NCBI RefSeq assembly: GCF_032051675.1
Contig: NZ_CP116968.1
Span: 4,209,001 to 4,273,000 of the forward strand
Direction of reading: 5' to 3'
Length of the DNA: 64,000 nt
From: Candidatus Nitrospira neomarina
GTDB taxonomy: Bacteria; Nitrospirota; Nitrospiria; Nitrospirales; UBA8639
In this document: one piece after another, positions 43,159 to 53,090 of the stretch
Layout of the letters: every line of letters begins with the position of its first letter
How positions within the stretch are numbered: the first letter of the stretch is position 1
Notes under the pieces: generated by a model
Seen by the model: only the letters and a program-made list of their open reading frames with translations
What the model was told of the DNA's origin: nothing
Database searches by the model: none
Program-made: the position numbers and the translations under genes

Positions 43159-44721
43159 TTACTGAGAGGAAGATGAAGGACCGGTTGTCGGAAATTGATA
43201 CAAGGTGCCGAATTTCTGTCTGAGGTCTTGAATAAAGGGTTCAGGAGTCAGGGCCTGCCCCGTCACACGGGTGAGTAAATCGGTTGCCGTATATTGTCGT
43301 CCCCAACGATGGACCTTATCATTCAGCCAGCCTTTCAATGGAAGCAAGTTACCTTGACTGATGGCCTGGTCGAGATCTGGGAGATCCTTGTGGGCCTGCC
43401 GAAATAGCATGGCCGCATACAGATTCCCAAGCGTGTAGGTGGGGAAATAGCCAAACGCTCCAAAGGACCAGTGCACGTCCTGCAGCACACCTTCTGCATC
43501 GGAGGAAGGCACGATCCCCAGGTAGTCCTGAATTTTGGCGTTCCAGATTTCCGGCAGATCATCAACATGCAAACGGCCTTCAATAATTTCCAGCTCAATT
43601 TCAAATCGCACCATGATATGCAGGTTGTACGTCAGTTCATCGGCTTCGACCCGGACAAACGACGGGGCCACCCGGTTGATCGCCAGGTAGAAGTCTTCCG
43701 CACTGACTTGCCCCAACTGTGTCGGAAAAACCTCCTGAAGTTTCGGGTAAAAATATTGCCAGAAGGCCCGGGATCGCCCCACGCAATTTTCCCATAATCG
43801 GGATTGGCTCTCATGAATACCCAGAGAAATGGCTTCACCTAATGGAGTGCCATATTGTTTTGCGGGTAACCCTTGTTCGTACAGGCCATGCCCTCCTTCG
43901 TGAATACAGCTAAAGAGACAGGAAGGAAGATCCGTTTCGAAGACGCGCGTGGTCACCCGTACATCTGTTGGATGGAACGCCGTTGTAAACGGATGCTCCG
44001 ACAAATCCAGGCGTCCGCGTTGAAAATCATAGCCCATGTGCTTGAGCACAAGCCGGCCAAAGTCCATCTGTGGGGTATGTCCATACGATTGCGTCAGGAG
44101 TCGGGAGTTGGGTTGGACAGGGGACTGTCGAATGTGGTCAAGCAGACGAATCAGCTCCGTCCGCAAGGTGGCAAAGAGTGGACGTAATTGGGCCACGGTC
44201 GATCCCGGTTCGTAGGTGTCGAGTAACGCATTATAGGGAGAATCCGCGTAACCCAAATAGTCCGCCTCTTGTTGCTTAAGTTTCACGACCCGTTGCAGAT
44301 TCGGCAGAAACCGTTGGAAGTCATTCGTCTTCCTGGCTTCCGCCCATACTTGTTGCGCCAAAGAACATTCCCGCTCAAGCTGATTGACGAAGGCCGACGG
44401 CAATTTTTTCGCACGGGAAAAGTCCCGCCAGGTCTCGCGAAGGAGAGCCTGTGAGGGTTCGTCCAAGGCAGACGCGTGCTGGGAATGTATTGTTCCGGTG
44501 GGGAGATCCACAAACGTTCCAAGCAGGGATTCCATCTCAGACGAAACAAATTGGTCATGGGCCAGCGTTTGGAGAGTGGCCAGTTGCTCCGCGCGAACCG
44601 CTCCTCCTCCTGAAGGCATATAGGTTTCCTGATCCCAGGAGAGCACGGCTGCGGCATCATGCAAGTGATGGATCTGTCGCAAGGTCTGTTTCAGGGGATC
44701 AAGAGCAGCGTCAGCGGACAT
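43159..44721 (-). CDS. Carboxypeptidase Taq (M32 family metallopeptidase)
   Basis: A 520-aa cytoplasmic zinc carboxypeptidase. The active site HEGGHGLYEQGL (HExxH) lies near residue 270, with further M32 motifs AVLSWDQETYMPSGG at the N-terminus, GIHESQSRLWENCVG and VEADELTYNLHIMVRFEIE. ATG 44721 matches the family start; the frame extends five codons further to 44736. No operon partner. Between it and the methyltransferase gene, 44722-45006 shows nothing. Confidence 0.93.
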   Translation of the reverse strand: MSADAALDPLKQTLRQIHHLHDAAAVLSWDQETYMPSGGGAVRAEQLATLQTLAHDQFVSSEMESLLGTFVDLPTGTIHSQHASALDEPSQALLRETWRDFSRAKKLPSAFVNQLERECSLAQQVWAEARKTNDFQRFLPNLQRVVKLKQQEADYLGYADSPYNALLDTYEPGSTVAQLRPLFATLRTELIRLLDHIRQSPVQPNSRLLTQSYGHTPQMDFGRLVLKHMGYDFQRGRLDLSEHPFTTAFHPTDVRVTTRVFETDLPSCLFSCIHEGGHGLYEQGLPAKQYGTPLGEAISLGIHESQSRLWENCVGRSRAFWQYFYPKLQEVFPTQLGQVSAEDFYLAINRVAPSFVRVEADELTYNLHIMVRFEIELEIIEGRLHVDDLPEIWNAKIQDYLGIVPSSDAEGVLQDVHWSFGAFGYFPTYTLGNLYAAMLFRQAHKDLPDLDQAISQGNLLPLKGWLNDKVHRWGRQYTATDLLTRVTGQALTPEPFIQDLRQKFGTLYQFPTTGPSSSSQ

Positions 44722-45006
44722 GAGCGATTTCCCCAAAGAGTGGTGAAAATTTCAGCGGATAACCGGACCACTGTAAGGCAGCTCTTAAGAAATTGGCAAG
44801 AAGCATTTGCCGATGAGTGAAGAGAACCGGCCAGGCGTGGAAGCCTGTGACCATTTGTCCGGACACAAAGGACAGGCCAGGCAATAGTGAGAAAAAAATA
44901 AGAGAATGGACGGGATGGCTTGCAGCAGGAGGATGAAGGGAAGGACAATGTGGGTCATTGAAGATCAGTCGTGAGGCGATGAGTTAACTGCAAAGGGGGG
45001 TACAAC

Positions 45007-45696
45007 ATGAAATCCTTGGTGCTGCCGGACATTGAAGCCTATGCCGAAGCGCACTCCTTGCCGGAATCGGAGGTGTGTCGGCGACTTCGGGAGGAAACGT
45101 ATCGGAATATGGACTGCCCTCAGATGGTGGTCGGTCCATTGGAAGGGGCTTTTTTAAAGGTCATGGCGTTGAGTGTGGGAGCCAAACGGGTGTTGGAAAT
45201 CGGCACCTTTACGGGCTATAGCGCCCTCTGTATGGCGGAATGTCTTCCGGATGATGGAGTGGTCATCACGTGTGATATCGATCCTGAGTCCACGGCTATG
45301 GCCAAGCGGTATTGGGCTCAGAGCGCTCATGGGACGAAGATTCATCTTCGCCTCGGCCCCGCCTTGGAAACGATGGCGACATTGACTGGAACATTTGACC
45401 TGATCTTCATCGATGCCGACAAAGCCAATTATGTGAATTATTTTCGTCAGGCATTAGAGTTAATATCAGATCAAGGCGTCATACTCATTGATAATGTTCT
45501 GTGGAATGGAGATGTGCTGACATATCCGGCTCCCGATACCAATACGGCCGCCATACAAGAACTGAATCGAGTCGTGCATGCCGAGCCGCGGGTCTCAGCG
45601 GTCCTGTTGACCATTCGCGATGGGATATTTTTGATCAAGCTGCGACCATCCCCCAACGCCAATGCTCGGGTGGCGCAACAACAGGCACAGCAATAA
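45007..45696 (+). CDS. SAM-dependent O-methyltransferase (CCoAOMT-like)
   Basis: A 229-aa class I methyltransferase of the caffeoyl-CoA/catechol type. SAM motif I is VLEIGTFTGYSALCMAE. The metal-binding and catalytic region is DLIFIDADKANYVNYFRQAL, followed by ILIDNVLWNGDV. A predicted helical cap is at the N-terminus. Length is normal. Substrate is unknown. It starts at ATG 45007 after AAGGGGGG. It stands alone. Confidence 0.9.
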   Translation: MKSLVLPDIEAYAEAHSLPESEVCRRLREETYRNMDCPQMVVGPLEGAFLKVMALSVGAKRVLEIGTFTGYSALCMAECLPDDGVVITCDIDPESTAMAKRYWAQSAHGTKIHLRLGPALETMATLTGTFDLIFIDADKANYVNYFRQALELISDQGVILIDNVLWNGDVLTYPAPDTNTAAIQELNRVVHAEPRVSAVLLTIRDGIFLIKLRPSPNANARVAQQQAQQ

Positions 45697-45892
45697 GACC
45701 TTCCACAGATCCGGTTCTCGCCAACGTTCATGAGTCAATCCACCGGCCTTTCTTCATCTCTTTCCGCCCAGACGAATCGGGCGGATTATTCCGCATGCCC
45801 AGTCAGTTGATTCTATTTCTCTTTAGATTTAGTCTAAGGCCGGATCTATTCAAACCCTAAAGAAGAAGAGAGCGATGACAGAAGGGTGAGGC

Positions 45893-47869
45893 ATGAAGCC
45901 ACATGCGTTTGTCGCGATGCCGTTCGGCGTGAAGAAAGACAGCCAGGGCACCGAGATTGATTTCAACCGGGTCTATGATGAATTGATCAAGCCTGCCCTT
46001 GATGAGGCAGGCTTGGATGTCTTCCGTGCTGACGAGGAGGAACGTGCCGGTGATATCCGGACGGATATGTTCCAGGAACTCCTCATCGCCGACCTCGTGG
46101 TGGCCGACCTCACTATTGATAATCCCAATGTCTGGTACGAGCTGGGTGTGCGCCATGCGCTGCGCGCCCGCGGCGTCGTCCTGATTTGTGGCGGGCGCGT
46201 GACGACCGCTTTCGATCTGTATACCGACCGCAAACTTCGTTACAGCATCAAAAACAGTGGACCCGATCCGGCGACATTAGAGCAGGAAAAGAAGAACCTT
46301 TCGAGCCTCGTCAAGGCCACCATGGAGTCGTGGCATGGCCGCAAGGTGAGTCCGGTATATCACCTCATGCCCAATCTTCAGGAACCGGACTGGAAGACGC
46401 TCCGCATAGGCGATGTGCGGGAATTCTGGGATCAGCATGAGGCATGGGAAGCGCGCGTAAATTTAGCGCGAAAATCCGGCTACATCGGGGATGTGCTGGT
46501 TTTGGCAGACGAGGCGCCCATTGCCGCGTTTCGAGCGGAAGCATGGATCAAGGCCGGTGAAGCTTTGCGGAAAGCTGAGCATTTTGACTTCGCCTTGGAA
46601 CAGCTCGAACATGGTCTGGCCATTGAGCCGAATAATCTCAGAGGGCTACGCGAGCAGGGCATCTGTCTGCAACGACTGGCCCTGGCCGGTTCTCCAAGTC
46701 ATTCGTTGGATCGTGCGCGCGCCCACTACCGCAAGGTCTTAGATCTGTATCCACTCGATGCTGAGGCCTGGGCTCTGCTCGGCCGTGTCGACAAGGATGC
46801 CTGGATTGCCGCGTGGCGTCAGTCCGGCAGAACCGCAGAGCAGATGCGAGAGGAAGCCGCTTACGAAGATGCTCTCTTGCGCGGGGCAATCGACAGTTAT
46901 GCCAAGGCCTACCGCCATAATCCCAGCCATTACTATTCCGGCATCAATGCGCTCACATTGATGCATCTCTACCGTCATTTGACCAATGATGCACGCTATG
47001 ATCGTGACAGGGAGACCATGGCCGGTGCCGTGCGATTTGCCGCCGAATGTGAACCGGATGAGCAGCAGTGGTTTTGGTCCAAAGCGACGCTCGGCGATCT
47101 GGAAGTGTTGATCGGCACGCCGGAGACGACGAAGGCAGCCTATAAGGAAGCTATCGCCAAGAACGACAAGGACTGGTTCGCACTCAAATCCAGCTGCGCG
47201 CAGTTGCAACTCCTCAAAGACCTGGATTTCCGTCCGGACACAGTCGGTGCCGGTCTGGCTACCTTCGACCGCGCATTACAGAAGCTGGAGAAGCCGGATG
47301 ATCGCTGGCGACCCCGGCAGGTGTTCCTCTTTAGTGGTCACATGATTGATGCACCGGAACGACCGACTCCGCGGTTTCCTGCGGACAAAGAATCCATCGC
47401 CGCCCAGAAAATCTCGGAGGCCTTGAAGCAACTGGGCGCGGGGCCAGAAGATCTCGCACTCACTCAGGGCGCTTGTGGCGGCGATCTCCTGTTCACAGAG
47501 GCCTGTCAGCACCGCAAGGTGATCGTTCAGTGGCTGCAGCCATTCGATGAACCGGCGTTCATTCAGAAATCCGTTATCTGTAGAGGCGAAGTCTGGCGCA
47601 ATCGATATTTGGCGGCCAAAGCCAAACTCACACGAGGAATTCGCTCCGCACCGGAACAACTCGGCCCACCTCCAAAAGGTGTGGACCCCTTTGAGCGGTG
47701 CAATCTATGGCTGCTCTACACCGCACTGGCGTATGGCGTGGACAAGGTGCACTTCATCTGTTTGTGGGATGGCGGCGGAGGTGACGGTCCTGGCGGGACC
47801 GCGCACATGTATCAGGAAGTGAAAGGCAGAACAGGAAACGTCACCTGGATTGACAGCCGGAATCTTTAA
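45893..47869 (+). CDS. TIR/deoxyribosyltransferase-like - TPR - SLOG-like protein
   Basis: A 658-aa protein with three parts. Residues 1-100: a TIR-like/nucleoside deoxyribosyltransferase-like fold with FVAMPFG and ADLTIDNPNVWYELGVRHAL, where Glu83 is the likely catalytic residue. Residues ~190-440: TPR-type helices resembling the TRAFs-binding (DUF4071) region (YYSGINALTLMHLY). Residues ~475-655: a SLOG-like Rossmann domain with FLFSGHMIDAP and TQGACGGDLLFTEA, which may bind a nucleotide. This arrangement is known from predicted immune proteins. The patatin gene follows after 82 bases. Base composition is clearly GC-rich relative to neighbours. Function is inferred. Confidence 0.75.
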   Translation: MKPHAFVAMPFGVKKDSQGTEIDFNRVYDELIKPALDEAGLDVFRADEEERAGDIRTDMFQELLIADLVVADLTIDNPNVWYELGVRHALRARGVVLICGGRVTTAFDLYTDRKLRYSIKNSGPDPATLEQEKKNLSSLVKATMESWHGRKVSPVYHLMPNLQEPDWKTLRIGDVREFWDQHEAWEARVNLARKSGYIGDVLVLADEAPIAAFRAEAWIKAGEALRKAEHFDFALEQLEHGLAIEPNNLRGLREQGICLQRLALAGSPSHSLDRARAHYRKVLDLYPLDAEAWALLGRVDKDAWIAAWRQSGRTAEQMREEAAYEDALLRGAIDSYAKAYRHNPSHYYSGINALTLMHLYRHLTNDARYDRDRETMAGAVRFAAECEPDEQQWFWSKATLGDLEVLIGTPETTKAAYKEAIAKNDKDWFALKSSCAQLQLLKDLDFRPDTVGAGLATFDRALQKLEKPDDRWRPRQVFLFSGHMIDAPERPTPRFPADKESIAAQKISEALKQLGAGPEDLALTQGACGGDLLFTEACQHRKVIVQWLQPFDEPAFIQKSVICRGEVWRNRYLAAKAKLTRGIRSAPEQLGPPPKGVDPFERCNLWLLYTALAYGVDKVHFICLWDGGGGDGPGGTAHMYQEVKGRTGNVTWIDSRNL

Positions 47870-47951
47870 CCGGCGTTCCTCAGGTGATCCCAGCGGAAAA
47901 CAGTGAGGCTAAAAAACTCCCACTTAAAAACACAAATACTCCGGAGGCAAC

Positions 47952-49091
47952 ATGCAAAAAAAATTGCTAGCCCGCATGCAATCTCCCGGCCCGAAAAAAA
48001 TCCTGGCTCTCGACGGTGGGGGCATCCGCGGGATGATCACCGTAGAGGTCTTAGCTGAAATTGAGAACCTGCTACGCCGGAAACTTGGCTGCGGTGAAGA
48101 CTTCCGGCTGGCTGACTACTTCGATTTCGTCGCCGGTACCAGTACGGGCGCGATCATCGCGGCCTGTATCTCGGTCGGCATGACCGTGTCCGAGATCCGC
48201 GACTTCTACCGCAGCAGTGGGGAAGAGATGTTTGATAAAGCGTCCTTGCTCAGACGCTTTCGCCATACCTATGAGGACGAGAAGCTTGCGTTGAAGTTGC
48301 AAACAGTGTTTGGAAAAGACGCCACATTGGGAAGCGACAATCTCAAAACGGTCTTGATGATGGTCATGCGGAATGCCACAACTGACTCGCCATGGCCGGT
48401 TTCGAATAACCCCCTGGCGAAATACAACCAGCGAGTACGGGAGGACGGCTGCGCGCGCGACAACTGCAATTTGGAGCTTCCCCTGTGGCAACTGATCCGG
48501 GCGAGCACGGCGGCCCCGGTCTATTTTCCACCGGAAGTCGTGAAAGTCGGCAGTCAAGAGTTTGTCTTTGTCGACGGCGGAATCACCATGTATAACAACC
48601 CGTCCTTCCAGGCGTTTCTAATGGCCACGCTTGCCCCCTATAAAATGGATTGGTCGGTCGGGGAAGACAAGATGCTGGTCGTGTCGATCGGGACGGGAAC
48701 CAGTCCCAAGGCGAATGCAGATCTGAATCCCAACGAAATGAATCTCTTATACAACGCCAGTTCCATTCCCTCTGCCCTGATGAGTGCGGCGCTCAACGAG
48801 CAGGACTTCCTCTGCCGGGTGTTCGGCCAATGTCTTGCCGGTGATGAGCTGGATCGCGAAATCGGAGACTTGAAAGCAGTGAAGGGGCCGGTCGGTCCCG
48901 ACAAATTGTTCACCTACCTCAGATATAACGCAGAGCTGACTTTCGACGGATTGAAGAAAATAGGACTTCCGGGGATCAAGCCGGAACATGTGCAACAACT
49001 TGATTCGGTAAAGCACGTCACCGAGTTACAGCAGGTGGGCCAGGCGGTCGCGAAGAGCGTGAAAATTGAGCACTTCGCCCAATTTGCTTGA
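47952..49091 (+). CDS. Patatin-like phospholipase
   Basis: A 379-aa patatin-fold lipid acyl hydrolase. The oxyanion loop DGGGIRG (21-27), nucleophile GTSTG (Ser64) and catalytic VDGG (Asp208) are all present, so it should be active. A perfect CGGAGG precedes the ATG by five to six bases. In CBASS the related CapV is activated by cyclic nucleotides; here no cyclase gene is present. The neighbours are proteins with possible nucleotide-sensing (SLOG) and TIR-like domains, so a membrane-damaging effector role is a reasonable inference. Confidence 0.88.
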   Translation: MQKKLLARMQSPGPKKILALDGGGIRGMITVEVLAEIENLLRRKLGCGEDFRLADYFDFVAGTSTGAIIAACISVGMTVSEIRDFYRSSGEEMFDKASLLRRFRHTYEDEKLALKLQTVFGKDATLGSDNLKTVLMMVMRNATTDSPWPVSNNPLAKYNQRVREDGCARDNCNLELPLWQLIRASTAAPVYFPPEVVKVGSQEFVFVDGGITMYNNPSFQAFLMATLAPYKMDWSVGEDKMLVVSIGTGTSPKANADLNPNEMNLLYNASSIPSALMSAALNEQDFLCRVFGQCLAGDELDREIGDLKAVKGPVGPDKLFTYLRYNAELTFDGLKKIGLPGIKPEHVQQLDSVKHVTELQQVGQAVAKSVKIEHFAQFA

Positions 49092-49215
49092 TCCTAAAAA
49101 ACGATCTCGCCCATTTTCAAAAACTGTTTGTTGGTGCACGGTTAGAAGGCGGTTTATGGGAATCTCTCTAAAAGAACCTCCCAGTGAAACGCGAGACCTT
49201 AAAAGCTGACACTGT

Positions 49216-51422
49216 ATGAATCGACCGCGTCTCTTTCTCTCGGCCGTGAGTGAGGAATTGCGCACCGCTCGTCAGGCTGTGGCGGCCACGGTTCGCACGC
49301 TTGGTTTCGATCCCGTCTCCCAGGACGACTTTCCCACCGGGCACGGTGAACTGCGGCAGTGGCTGCGCGAGCAACTCGACTCTTGCGAGGGCCTCATCCA
49401 GCTTGTGGGTCAGGGGTTCGGCGCCGAACCACCCGAGGTGGATCAGGAATACGGCCGTGTGTCCTACACCCAGCTTGAGTTCTTGTACGCGCGCCATCAG
49501 AGCAAGAAGACTTGGGTGGTTGTGATCGGTCAGGACTTTGGGCGTGACAAGCCGCCCGATCAGCTCGACTTGCCGCATGACCCCAGCTGTCCTGACCACG
49601 CCGGGTACCAGGCCGAGCGGCGAACCCTCCAGGAAGATTACCTCACCAGGCTCACCAGGGAGAATCACCTCCGCCATACTGCAAACAACGGCACCGAGTT
49701 GCAAAACATCATATTGCGCTTGCGCGATGAACTGGGTGAGTTGCGGAAGCGGGCCGAGAGCAGAGAAAGCCGACTCACCAAGATTGTCATTGGCATTCTT
49801 TTGGGTCTTGTGTTCCTAGGCGGCGGTGGCTGGTGGGGCTTCCAACAACTTCAGATGGGAGTCCAGCAGGTCGGCATGGTGAGTACCGAGAAAATCCGTG
49901 CCCACCTGTTACAGACCGCGGAAGAAACCCATCGTCGGGAATTGGCCGAGGCTGAGATAGACACGGACTGGAAGAGACGTCAGCAACTGCGCGAAGAGGC
50001 CGACAAGGCTCACGCGGTGCGGCTGTCCCGCATAGATGAACTGGCCGCGTCCTTTGCCGAGATCGAGGGTCGCGGCACAGGCACAAACGTCTTTCAGGAA
50101 ATGACCCGCATTTTGACCGAACAGGGCGTGGACGAGGCTATCACCTATGTGGAGAAACAGCGTTCCTCCATCTTCAAGACCGTTCGCGCCCGCGCTGCAT
50201 CGGCTCGTGAGCGCAATCGGGCCGACCTTCAACCCCTTCTTCAGACTGCCGCCCTGCACGAGGCCAAGGGGCAGACTACCGAGGCCCGCACACTCTACAC
50301 GGATATCCTCGCCACCGAACCGGACTGGCCGGAGGCCCTCCATCAGTATTTCTGGTTCCTTGCCGACCAGGGAGACCTTGCCCGCGTCCGCACCACTCTC
50401 GTTGCGGCCAGTCGGAACTATAAAGATGCGCACCACATTGCCCAGCGCCTCACTGCGAGCGATTCCCGCAATACCCAGTGGCAGCGCGACCTGTCGGTCT
50501 CTTTCAACAAGCTTGGCAACGTGGCGGTGGCGCAAGGGCAGTTAGAAGAGGCGGCGCGGGACTATACCGAAGGGCTGACAGTTCGAAAGACCCTGGCCGC
50601 GAGCGACCCCAGCAACACCGAGTGGCAGCGCGACCTGTCGGTCTCTTTCAACAAGCTTGGCGACGTGGCGGTGGCGCAAGGGCAGTTAGAAGAGGCGGCG
50701 CGGGACTATACCGAAGGGCTGACAGTTCGAAAGACCCTGGCCGCGAGCGACCCCAGCAACACCCCGCGAGCGACCCCAGCAACACCCAGTGGCAGCGCGA
50801 CCTGTCGGTCTCCTACGACCGGCTTGGCGACGTGGCGGTGGCGCAAGGGCAGTTAGAAGAGGCGGCGCGGGACTATACCGAAGGGCTGACGGTGGCGAAG
50901 ACCCTGGCCGCGAGCGACCCCAGCAACACCGAGTGGCAGCGCGACCTGTCGGTCTCTTTCAACAAGCTTGGCGACGTGGCGGTGGCGCAAGGGCAATTAG
51001 AAGAGGCGGCGCGGGACTATACCGAAGGGCTGACGGTGGCGAAGGCCCTGGCCGCGAGCGACCCCAGCAACACCGAGTGGCAGCGCGACCTGTCGGTCTC
51101 CTACGACCGGCTTGGCAACGTGGCGGTGGCGCAGGGGCAGTTAGAAGAGGCGGCGCGGGACTATACCGAAGGGCTGACGGTGGCGAAGACCCTGGCCGCG
51201 AGCGACCCCAGCAACACCGAGTGGCAGCGCGACCTGTTTGTGTCCTACTGGAAGATGGCAGGTCTGGCTGAACGGCAGAAGGGAACTAGCGAAGCGTATG
51301 TCTATTGGAGACAAGCTTTTAACGTGCTGTCGGACATCGACAAGCGGGGACTGCACCTCTCGCCGGAGGACCGGAATTTTTTGGAAATCCTGCGGGAGAA
51401 ACTTGGTGCCGATCCAGGTTGA
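49216..51422 (+). pseudogene. DUF4062 - transmembrane - 48-residue-repeat protein, interrupted by a frameshift
   Basis: The N-terminus (PRLFLSAVSEELRTARQAV to about residue 130) is a DUF4062 domain, related to TIR-like effectors. One membrane helix follows at about 195-215, then a helical region and 48-residue repeats (WQRDLSVSFNKLGDVAVAQG, EEAARDYTEGLTV). The frame from 49216 ends at 50856 after a 23-bp insertion near 50764-50787. Removing 23 bases gives one frame of 727 codons to the TGA at 51422. It may be a true mutation, a phase-variable state or an assembly error in the repeats. It follows the patatin gene after 124 bases. Confidence 0.75.
50479..51247 (+). repeat. 144-bp tandem repeats encoding 48-residue units
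   Basis: Units begin with TGGCAGCGCGACCTG at 50479, 50623, 50790, 50934, 51078 and 51222. The period is 144 bp except between the second and third units (167 bp), where GCGAGCGACCCCAGCAACACC is duplicated with two extra C residues. The last unit is truncated and diverges. Units are nearly identical, which favours slippage, recombination and mis-assembly. Confidence 0.95.
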
Positions 51423-51566
51423 CCAGTTCAATTCACGGCCTCGGCTCATTTGGGAACTCCAGTATCTGATCTTCACAATGCACAAGCACAAAGTCATACA
51501 AGAATTGAATCGTCTCTAGTTCACTACCTAATCATTAACCGGGAATTTGTTGATTAAACGAGAGAG

Positions 51567-51775
51567 GCCGGGTTTTCGGCCCGGCAGCCTAGCCACTTTT
51601 CTTCCGGGAAAAGTGGCCAAAACCATTGACGCCCCTTCTGGCCTTAGGAGAGCGAACGGACGCCAGTCTTAAGAGGGCGGTCCAACTCGCAGGGCTCAAA
51701 CAAGGCCCGCCCGCTGAGAAGAGCGTCCCTCTCTTGGACCAGCCGGCAGGCGTCGGTCAGGAACGAAAGCCGTGC
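51567..51775 (+). repeat. Dispersed structured repeat, copy A
   Basis: One of three related elements (others at 57214-57421, inverted, and 59722-59929). Shared landmarks are GCCGGGTTTTCGGCCCGGC at the start, AAAACCATTGACGCCCC, AGGGCGGTCCAACTCGCA and CGGCAGGCGTCGG at the end. It contains several hairpins and no credible gene. The rest of 51423-51972 has no gene. Confidence 0.8.
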
Positions 51776-51813
51776 CAAGCGTGGGTCACGATCAGATCAA
51801 GGTATGAAAAATT

Positions 51814-51842
51814 GTCATCCTGATTGGAACGAAGGATCTAGC
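51814..51842 (+). repeat. Short dispersed repeat GTCATCCTGA...GAACGAAGGATCT
   Basis: This element recurs in inverted orientation at about 56304-56333 and 57549-57584 next to a duplicated hydrolase 3' end. It resembles a widespread intergenic repeat motif of environmental bacteria. No function is visible. Confidence 0.6.
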
Positions 51843-51972
51843 TGAGCAGTAGAACATTCGATTTGGGCACCGATCCTCCTTGGTGGAGGTTAGCTTAAGG
51901 ACTGGGTGACCATCCAATATCTTTCGCCAATGTTTGAATAGTGGAGTGTAGATCTTTCTCCTATAACGGTTT

Positions 51973-52866
51973 CTAACGCCCCTGCCGGATAGTTTTGTCT
52001 CCTGCCGCCGGCTTGGCAAACTCGAACTTCAGCTCATTGATGCGTGTCAGGTAGTCGCTGACGTGGTGGTCGCCGCACCGTTGATTGCGGGACAACTTGA
52101 GCCCGCGTGCGGCATAGGCGCGCCCCGCTCCCGCTCCACAGAGGTGAATCACGGCGGCCAGATTCTGCTTCCGCTGGAGCGTCACCTTGCCAATCCGCTT
52201 CGGTCCTAACGTCTGACTGACTTGGCGATCGAGCAGCGCCGCCGTCAACTCAATGGCATGGCTCGGCAGGATGCGGGTATAGAGGCTATTGAACCAGCAC
52301 GATCTCCAATCGTGCCACGGGCCGTCCTCGACCACCTCGTGGTCGTGGATGCAGTAGCGCTTCGCCTCGCTGAAGGTTCCGTCGGTAATCTGGTACATGC
52401 CAACCGCGCTCGAGGCCGGTTTGAACAGCTCCAAGGGATTCCATGTCAATTGCCACCGCCAGTAGGTCCGTGCCACAGGATTCCCCCCGCCCTCGACCTG
52501 CGCCAGCGCGGCGAGAAACTCAGGTGTGATGACCGCAGTGGCATGCTCCCGAAAAAGAGATTCGTATTCTTTCCAGGTCTGGACCGGGCTCTTGTTGAGG
52601 GATTGGTCCAACGGAAAGAAGATTTCGGTGGGTTTTTGGAAGGTATGAAAGGCCCAGTTGATGCCGAGCCACAGTAGAAAAAGGAGGGTCGGGATCACGA
52701 CGACCCGAACAATCGGATGGGTGGCCAGCACCCCCCTCATGACCGCGCGGAGCACACGCCACCCCTGGCGCACAAAACCCCAGAGCATGGTGAACGTCGT
52801 TCGACGTTTGTGTCTCTTGGATCGGTGTGGTTGTTTGGCGGTCGGTCGGGTGGGCCTCAATGCCAT
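51973..52866 (-). CDS. Membrane-anchored lytic transglycosylase (SLT domain)
   Basis: A 297-aa protein. The basic N-terminus is followed by one membrane helix (VVVIPTLLFLLWLGINWAF), so the catalytic domain should face the periplasm. The SLT domain starts near residue 112: ITPEFLAALAQVEGGGNP with the catalytic Glu, and SSAVGMYQITDGTF. It would cut peptidoglycan. The gene stands alone. It may belong to the accessory island or be an old resident; its composition is GC-richer than the ATPase gene next to it. Confidence 0.82.
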   Translation of the reverse strand: MALRPTRPTAKQPHRSKRHKRRTTFTMLWGFVRQGWRVLRAVMRGVLATHPIVRVVVIPTLLFLLWLGINWAFHTFQKPTEIFFPLDQSLNKSPVQTWKEYESLFREHATAVITPEFLAALAQVEGGGNPVARTYWRWQLTWNPLELFKPASSAVGMYQITDGTFSEAKRYCIHDHEVVEDGPWHDWRSCWFNSLYTRILPSHAIELTAALLDRQVSQTLGPKRIGKVTLQRKQNLAAVIHLCGAGAGRAYAARGLKLSRNQRCGDHHVSDYLTRINELKFEFAKPAAGDKTIRQGR

Positions 52867-53090
52867 AAATTCACTATACCCGAAAAAAGAGGGATGAAAG
52901 ATCTAGTGGGGCACTACTCTTGCGCACCGCGAACGAGGGAATTTGAGATTTTCAAATAAAAGTCAGCCTTCGGTCAATTTGAAAAGTATCGGATTAATCG
53001 CTCTCCCTTTCGGGGAAGAAAAAGAGCAAACTTGTAGCGCCCATAAAAAATTAATGGAGTAGTAGCGCCTTCATATGGAACTGCTTCCTT

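Noticed and set aside
45893-49091. CBASS with a patatin (CapV-type) effector
   Set aside because: No CD-NTase gene or Cap2/Cap3 is present near the patatin gene.
50479-51247. CRISPR array
   Set aside because: The 144-bp repeats are contiguous, coding and without spacers; no cas genes are nearby.
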